From positions 1 to 37,819 of the forward strand of contig LNDQ01000055.1 in assembly GCA_001464695.1 (NCBI GenBank): a stretch of 37,819 nucleotides of DNA, given 5' to 3'. Shown here piece by piece: positions 33,321-37,819 of the stretch; the stretch's first letter is position 1; each line of letters opens with the position of its first letter. The notes under the pieces were generated by a model. That model saw only the letters and a program-made list of their open reading frames with translations, ran no database searches and was not told the origin of the DNA. The position numbers were made by a program, and so were the translations under genes. This DNA comes from Betaproteobacteria bacterium Ga0077523 (lineage in GTDB: Bacteria > Pseudomonadota > Gammaproteobacteria > Burkholderiales > Ga0077523).

Positions 33321-34112
33321 ATGCAACATTCTCCCATGGCTCGCACCGCGCTGAGGATTTCTGCTAGCGTCCGCCCGGTGATCGAGTTCACTGCCGTCCA
33401 CAAGTACTTCGGGGCACTGCACGTGCTCGCCGACATCGACTTCACCGTCGCGGCAGGCGAAGTGGTCGTCGTCTGCGGTCCGTCCGGCTCCGGAAAATCG
33501 ACGCTGATCCGCACCGTCAACCGGCTCGAAGAGATCGCATCCGGAACCATCCGCGTGGACGGGCGCGACATCCACGCGCCCGGCACGGACGTGAACACCC
33601 TACGGAGCAGTATTGGGTTCGTGTTTCAGCAATTCAACCTGTTCCCGCACCTCACGGTGCTCGAGAACGTCACCCTCGCACCGGTGCAGGTGCTGAAGGT
33701 CTCGCGAGCGACAGCCAAGACCACGGCCCGCGAGCTGTTAGCCCGCGTCGGCGTCGTGGACAAGTCCACTGCCTATCCGGGCGAGCTGTCGGGCGGGCAG
33801 CAGCAACGGGTGGCCATCGCCCGCGCACTCGCCATGGCCCCGCGCATCATGTTGTTCGACGAACCCACCAGCGCCCTCGACCCCGAGATGATCGGCGAAG
33901 TTCTCCAGGTCATCCGCGATCTCGCCCGCGACGGCATGACGATGATGGTGGTCACCCACGAAATGGCGTTCGCCCGCGAGGTCGCCGACCGCATCGTCTT
34001 CATGGATCAGGGGCGAATCGTGGAGACGGGGACCCCTGAACAGTTCTTCGCGGTGCCGCAGACCGAACGGGCACGCCGGTTCCTGGGTCAGGTGTTGCGG
34101 CCCACAGGTTAG
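33321..34112 (+). CDS. Amino-acid-type ABC transporter ATPase (orphan)
   Basis: The 263-residue ATPase has Walker [11 protein letters not shown]-loop [13 protein letters not shown], signature [16 protein letters not shown], Walker [16 protein letters not shown] and H-loop VVTHEM, closest in style to GlnQ/HisP of polar amino acid importers. No permease or binding protein is adjacent: the next gene is an MFS carrier on the other strand, 7 bp away. The start is uncertain. ATG codons at 33321 and 33336 and a GTG at 33378 ([12 protein letters not shown]) are all possible, and the family begins near the GTG. Confidence 0.9.
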   Translation: MQHSPMARTALRISASVRPVIEFTAVHKYFGALHVLADIDFTVAAGEVVVVCGPSGSGKSTLIRTVNRLEEIASGTIRVDGRDIHAPGTDVNTLRSSIGFVFQQFNLFPHLTVLENVTLAPVQVLKVSRATAKTTARELLARVGVVDKSTAYPGELSGGQQQRVAIARALAMAPRIMLFDEPTSALDPEMIGEVLQVIRDLARDGMTMMVVTHEMAFAREVADRIVFMDQGRIVETGTPEQFFAVPQTERARRFLGQVLRPTG

Positions 34113-34119
34113 GGGCGAG

Positions 34120-35289
34120 TCAGCGGCGAAAGAACGAGATGCCGCGCCACAGCGTGAGCAACCCGACCAGTACGAACCCTGCGCCGTAGCCCCAGCCGGC
34201 CTGCACCACGAGCCAGATCAGCATCGGCGTGATCACCACACCGGAAAACGTGATGGCCAGCGAACCGCCGGTGGCCATGGCAGCGAGTTGCGGATCGACC
34301 GTGCGGGCGACTTCGGAAAGCTGGACACCGTTCCAGCCGACAGCGGTGGTGCCGAACAGGAAGGAGAACAACAACACGGCCGACCAGGGCCAATCGGGGC
34401 CGACGAACGGCACCACGAACGCCGCGACGGACATGGCGATACCGAGCCCGCCGAGCAGCACCCGCGGCGCGACCGCGTGGTCGGCGACGATGCCCCAGCC
34501 GATGCGGCCGATGATCCCGCCCGCCATGGCCACGGATAGCGCCGCACCGGCAGCGAGGACCGAGAAGCCGGCGACCTCGTGCAGCATCACCACGAGATAG
34601 GAGCCGAAGCACATCTGCATGCCGGAGTAGGCGAAGCCCGCGAGGGCCAGGCGCCGCAATTGCGGATGGGTCCAGATGAGACGAACCGGTTCGCGCAGAC
34701 GGATCGCTCCGATCCGGCGCGTGCGGTCGCGATTCGCATCGATGCTCGCGCGGGTCGGTTGCACGGCGAGCATCAGGATTGCAGACAGGATGCCCACCGC
34801 CAGTGCCGCAGCTTTCCAGCCCGCGGCGTGGATGAGCAACGGCACGAGTGCTCCGGCAAGTGCACCGCCCACGGGCACACCGGTCTGCTTGAGCGAGAAG
34901 ATGAAGGCACGCCAGTTCGGCGGCGTGCGTTCGTTGAGTATCGTGGACGACGATGGCGTCACCGGTCCGTAGCCGAAGCCGATGAGAATCGCACCGATCG
35001 CTGCCGCAAGCGGATGGCCGATCGCCATGCAGGAAATGCCCACGGCCACGAACAACAGGCACAGTTGACTCGTGCGCATGGGTCCGAGCCGGGCGATGAA
35101 GCTGCCGCTCGCGGGGGCTGCGACGGCGGCGGCGCCGTAGATCAACGCGGTGGAGATGCCGGCGCTGCTGGCGGCGAGGCCGAGGTCGATCGCGGCCACG
35201 GGCGCCAGCACGGGCGGCGTGAACACCGCCATGGATACCATCGACTGGATGGCGAGCGTCAGGATGACGGAGAGGACGACGCCGTTCAT
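34120..35289 (-). CDS. MFS transporter
   Basis: The 389-residue protein has about twelve hydrophobic helices in two halves, with ARLGPMRTSQLCLL as the MFS loop 2-3 motif and DHAVAPRVLLGGLG at the equivalent place in the second half. The substrate is unknown; FSLKQTGVPVGGALAGALVP recalls small-molecule or organic-acid porters. ATG at 35289 is preferred to an earlier in-frame start that reads out of the repeat. Its stop is 7 bp from the convergent ABC ATPase. Confidence 0.9.
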   Translation of the reverse strand: MNGVVLSVILTLAIQSMVSMAVFTPPVLAPVAAIDLGLAASSAGISTALIYGAAAVAAPASGSFIARLGPMRTSQLCLLFVAVGISCMAIGHPLAAAIGAILIGFGYGPVTPSSSTILNERTPPNWRAFIFSLKQTGVPVGGALAGALVPLLIHAAGWKAAALAVGILSAILMLAVQPTRASIDANRDRTRRIGAIRLREPVRLIWTHPQLRRLALAGFAYSGMQMCFGSYLVVMLHEVAGFSVLAAGAALSVAMAGGIIGRIGWGIVADHAVAPRVLLGGLGIAMSVAAFVVPFVGPDWPWSAVLLFSFLFGTTAVGWNGVQLSEVARTVDPQLAAMATGGSLAITFSGVVITPMLIWLVVQAGWGYGAGFVLVGLLTLWRGISFFRR

Positions 35290-35298
35290 TGGATGAAC

Positions 35299-35450
35299 GC
35301 TTGCCCCCATCCCAACCTTCCCCCGGCAAAGCCGGGGGAAGGAGTGTACTTCGCTGCCCCCACCCTAGCCCTCCCCCGGCAATGCCGGGGGAGGGGACGT
35401 ACACCCCTTCCCCCACCTCTGGTGGGGGAAGGTTGGGATGGGGGCAGCGT
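35299..35450. repeat. G-rich palindromic repeat, family B, copy 2
   Basis: The stretch has three hairpins in a row, each on CCCCCGGC-AAxG-CCGGGGG or CCCCCACC-GGTGGGGG arms. The first 25 bases (CCCCCATCCCAACCTTCCCC..) recur inverted at the far end (..GGGGAAGGTTGGGATGGGGG), so the whole is one long compound palindrome. It is a longer version of the repeat at 58-155. It lies between metY and the MFS gene. Confidence 0.8.
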
Positions 35451-35502
35451 CAAGGGCGATATCGCGATGAACGCAAATCCCATCGCCCGCGCAGCACGCC
35501 GA

Positions 35503-37819
<2,317 letters not shown>

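Overview
The window reads as chromosome of a GC-rich betaproteobacterium. The grounds are the block metG / mrp(apbC)-dcd-Orn/Lys/Arg decarboxylase, long DnaE, MetY, PlsC-like and pirin genes with C/G-ending codons, and G-rich palindromic repeats between genes of the kind common in Burkholderiales/Rhodocyclales-type genomes. The taxon is inferred from gene content; no rRNA or tRNA gene is visible.

Layout. (1) 162-5157, minus strand: a three-gene unit of a TPR plus outer-membrane beta-barrel protein, a secreted FecR-domain protein and a GT41 (O-GlcNAc-transferase-like) glycosyltransferase. It resembles a surface-protein export and glycosylation cassette. (2) 5394-9343, minus strand: mrp, dcd and a PLP amino-acid decarboxylase, with metG and acylphosphatase divergent from them at 9436-12233. 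metG is unusual: its linker carries an in-frame DUF559 (Vsr-like) nuclease domain bracketed by near-perfect inverted repeats. (3) 12233-22631: a run of small, lower-GC, mostly unknown genes, all on the minus strand, separated by integron attC-like sites and with no integrase in view, i.e. a CALIN (cluster of attC sites lacking an integrase). Cassettes include an AbiJ-like HEPN protein, an NYN ribonuclease, a CoiA-like nuclease, an alpha/beta hydrolase, lipoproteins and membrane proteins. Three copies of an exactly 143-bp terminal-inverted-repeat element (MITE-like) and three remnants of an eroded gene sit in the array. (4) 22626-26560, minus strand: dnaE with an overlapping wbuC-type cupin gene. 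(5) 26694-29564, plus strand: a DUF4124 protein, a DMT exporter, an alpha/beta hydrolase and a small periplasmic protein. (6) 29638-33264, minus strand: a PlsC acyltransferase fused to an acyl-carrier domain, a flavin reductase overlapping a YedY-like molybdoenzyme, and a pirin. (7) 33321-37819: an ABC ATPase (plus), then an MFS transporter, metY and the 3' part of a GGDEF-EAL protein with a degenerate EAL domain (all minus).

Two families of G-rich palindromic repeats are scattered between genes. One of them forms the inverted ends of the DUF559 segment inside metG and also supplies the last codons of the GGDEF-EAL gene. The most unusual items are the DUF559 element in metG, the integrase-less cassette array with its 143-bp elements, and the barrel / FecR / GT41 operon. 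Family assignments come from reading motifs by eye; no database search was run.
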